DNA of 64,000 nucleotides from Syngnathus acus (Eukaryota > Chordata > Actinopteri > Syngnathiformes > Syngnathidae), in NCBI RefSeq assembly GCF_901709675.1, contig NC_051094.1, positions 15,386,501-15,450,500 of the forward strand, in the 5' to 3' direction. A program made the position numbers and the translations under genes. A model generated the notes under the pieces. That model worked only from the letters and a program-made list of their open reading frames with translations. It made no database searches and was not told where the DNA came from. Of this stretch, positions 62,990 to 64,000 are shown in pieces; position 1 is the first letter of the stretch; each line of letters begins with the position of its first letter.

Positions 62990-64000
62990 GTGTCACTCAT
63001 TGATGAGATCCGCCTGGATTTCTTAAGGGCTCTGGATGTTGTGGGGCTGTCATGGCTGACACGTCTCTACAGCATCGCGTGGACATCGGGGACAGTGCCT
63101 CTGGATTGGCAGACTGGGGTGGTGGTTCCCCTCTTTAAGAAGGGGGACCGGAGGGTGTGTTCCAATTACAGGGGAATTACACTCCTCAGCCTCCCTGGTA
63201 AGGTCTATTCAGGGGTGCTGGAGAGGAGGGTCCGTCGGGAGGTCGAACCTCGGATTCAGGAGGAACAGTGTGGCTTTCGTCCTGGCCGTGGAACAGTGGA
63301 CCAGCTCTTCACCCTCAACAGGATCCTCGAGGGTGCATGGGAGTTCGCCCAACCAGTCCACATGTGTTTTGTGGACTTGGAGAAGGCGTTCGACCGTGTC
63401 CCTCGGGAGGTTCTGTGGGGGGTGCTTCGGGAGTACGGGGTACCGAGCTAACTGATAAGGGCGGTTCGGTCCCTGTATCACCGATGCCAGAGTGTGGTCC
63501 GCATTTCCGGCAGTAAGTCGGATTCGTTCCCAGTGAGGGTTGGACTCCGCCAAGGCTGCCCTTTGTCACCGATTCTGTTCATAATTTTTATGGACAGAAT
63601 TTCTAGGTGCAGCCGAGGCGTTGAGGGTGTCCGGTTTGGGGACCTCAGCATCGCGTCTCTGCTTTTTGCAGACGACGTTGTGCTGTTGGCTTCTTCAGGC
63701 CGTGATCTCCAGCTCTCACTGGAGCGGTTCGCAGCCGAGTGTGAAGCGGTCGGGATGAGGGTCAGCACCTCCAAATCCGAGTCCATGGTCCTCGATCGGA
63801 AAAGGGTGGAATGCCCTCTCCGGATCGGGGATGAGATCCTGCCCCAAGTGGAGGAGTTTAAGTATCTTGGGGTCTTGTTCACGAGTGAGGGGAGGATGGA
63901 GCGCGAGATCGACAGGCGGATCGGTGCAGCGTCGGCAGTAATGCGGACTCTGTACCGGTCCGTCGTGGTAAAGAGAGAGCTGAGCCAAAAGGCAAAGCTC
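62990..64000 (+). pseudogene. LINE reverse transcriptase, 5'-truncated, one nonsense codon
   Basis: Runs off the right edge. Motifs in order: GTVPLDWQTGVVVPLFKKGD, SNYRGITLL, EEQCGFRPGRGTVDQ, MCFVDLEKAFDRVPREVLWG, a TAA at 63449-63451, then in the same frame LIRAVRSLYHRCQSVVR, VGLRQGCPLSPILF, the catalytic LLFADDVVLLA (around 63665) and VEEFKYLGVLF. A non-LTR family different from the Rex1-type copy at 23 kb; clade not assigned. It sits in the tetraspanin gene and the single stop suggests a fairly young insertion. Confidence 0.88.

Overview
This is vertebrate nuclear DNA, most likely from a teleost fish, probably a percomorph. The evidence is spliced genes with vertebrate-type proteins, long AT-rich non-coding stretches, and fish-typical repeats: a Rex1/Babar-type LINE, tRNA-headed SINEs with ATGG tails, hAT and Tc1/mariner-class elements, and abundant microsatellites. 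There is no bacterial-style organisation, no CRISPR array and no operon.

Layout. From 1 to about 36.6 kb I see no host gene; it is a repeat-laden intergenic stretch. From 36.6 to 64 kb there are four host genes. A TM2D2 orthologue lies on the minus strand (41030-37788, 4 coding exons). A T-box transcription factor of the Tbx2/3 class, shortened and divergent, lies on the minus strand (47674-43039, 7 coding exons, one intron with a GC donor). A VIPL/LMAN2L-type leguminous-lectin cargo receptor lies on the plus strand (52975-58997, 8 recognised exons, 5' end unresolved). The first two coding exons of a CD53-like tetraspanin lie on the plus strand from 61220 and run off the window. Exon borders were read by hand from splice sites, frame continuity and remembered family sequences, not from alignments.

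The other main content is transposons, many with exact borders. They include three non-autonomous hAT elements with perfect 8-bp target duplications, plus a broken hAT transposase copy whose terminus matches theirs. There are several TA-flanked elements whose ends begin CCGTA and read GGACTATAAG, including a 168-bp derivative made of both ends. A Rex1-type LINE sits inside one of these and itself carries a 5'-truncated copy of its own 3' end. Three SINE copies have target duplications of 13, 13 and 8 bp. A Tc1-like remnant lies in the last lectin intron and a LINE reverse transcriptase runs to the right edge.

The genes have no evident shared pathway. TM2D2 is a membrane protein, LMAN2L a secretory-pathway lectin receptor, the tetraspanin a plasma-membrane organiser, and the T-box protein a nuclear regulator. 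The points most worth a second look are the divergent T-box paralogue, its GC-AG intron, the missing in-frame signal peptide of the lectin gene, the hAT family with its likely transposase source, and a perfect 18-bp fold-back at 28.6 kb.
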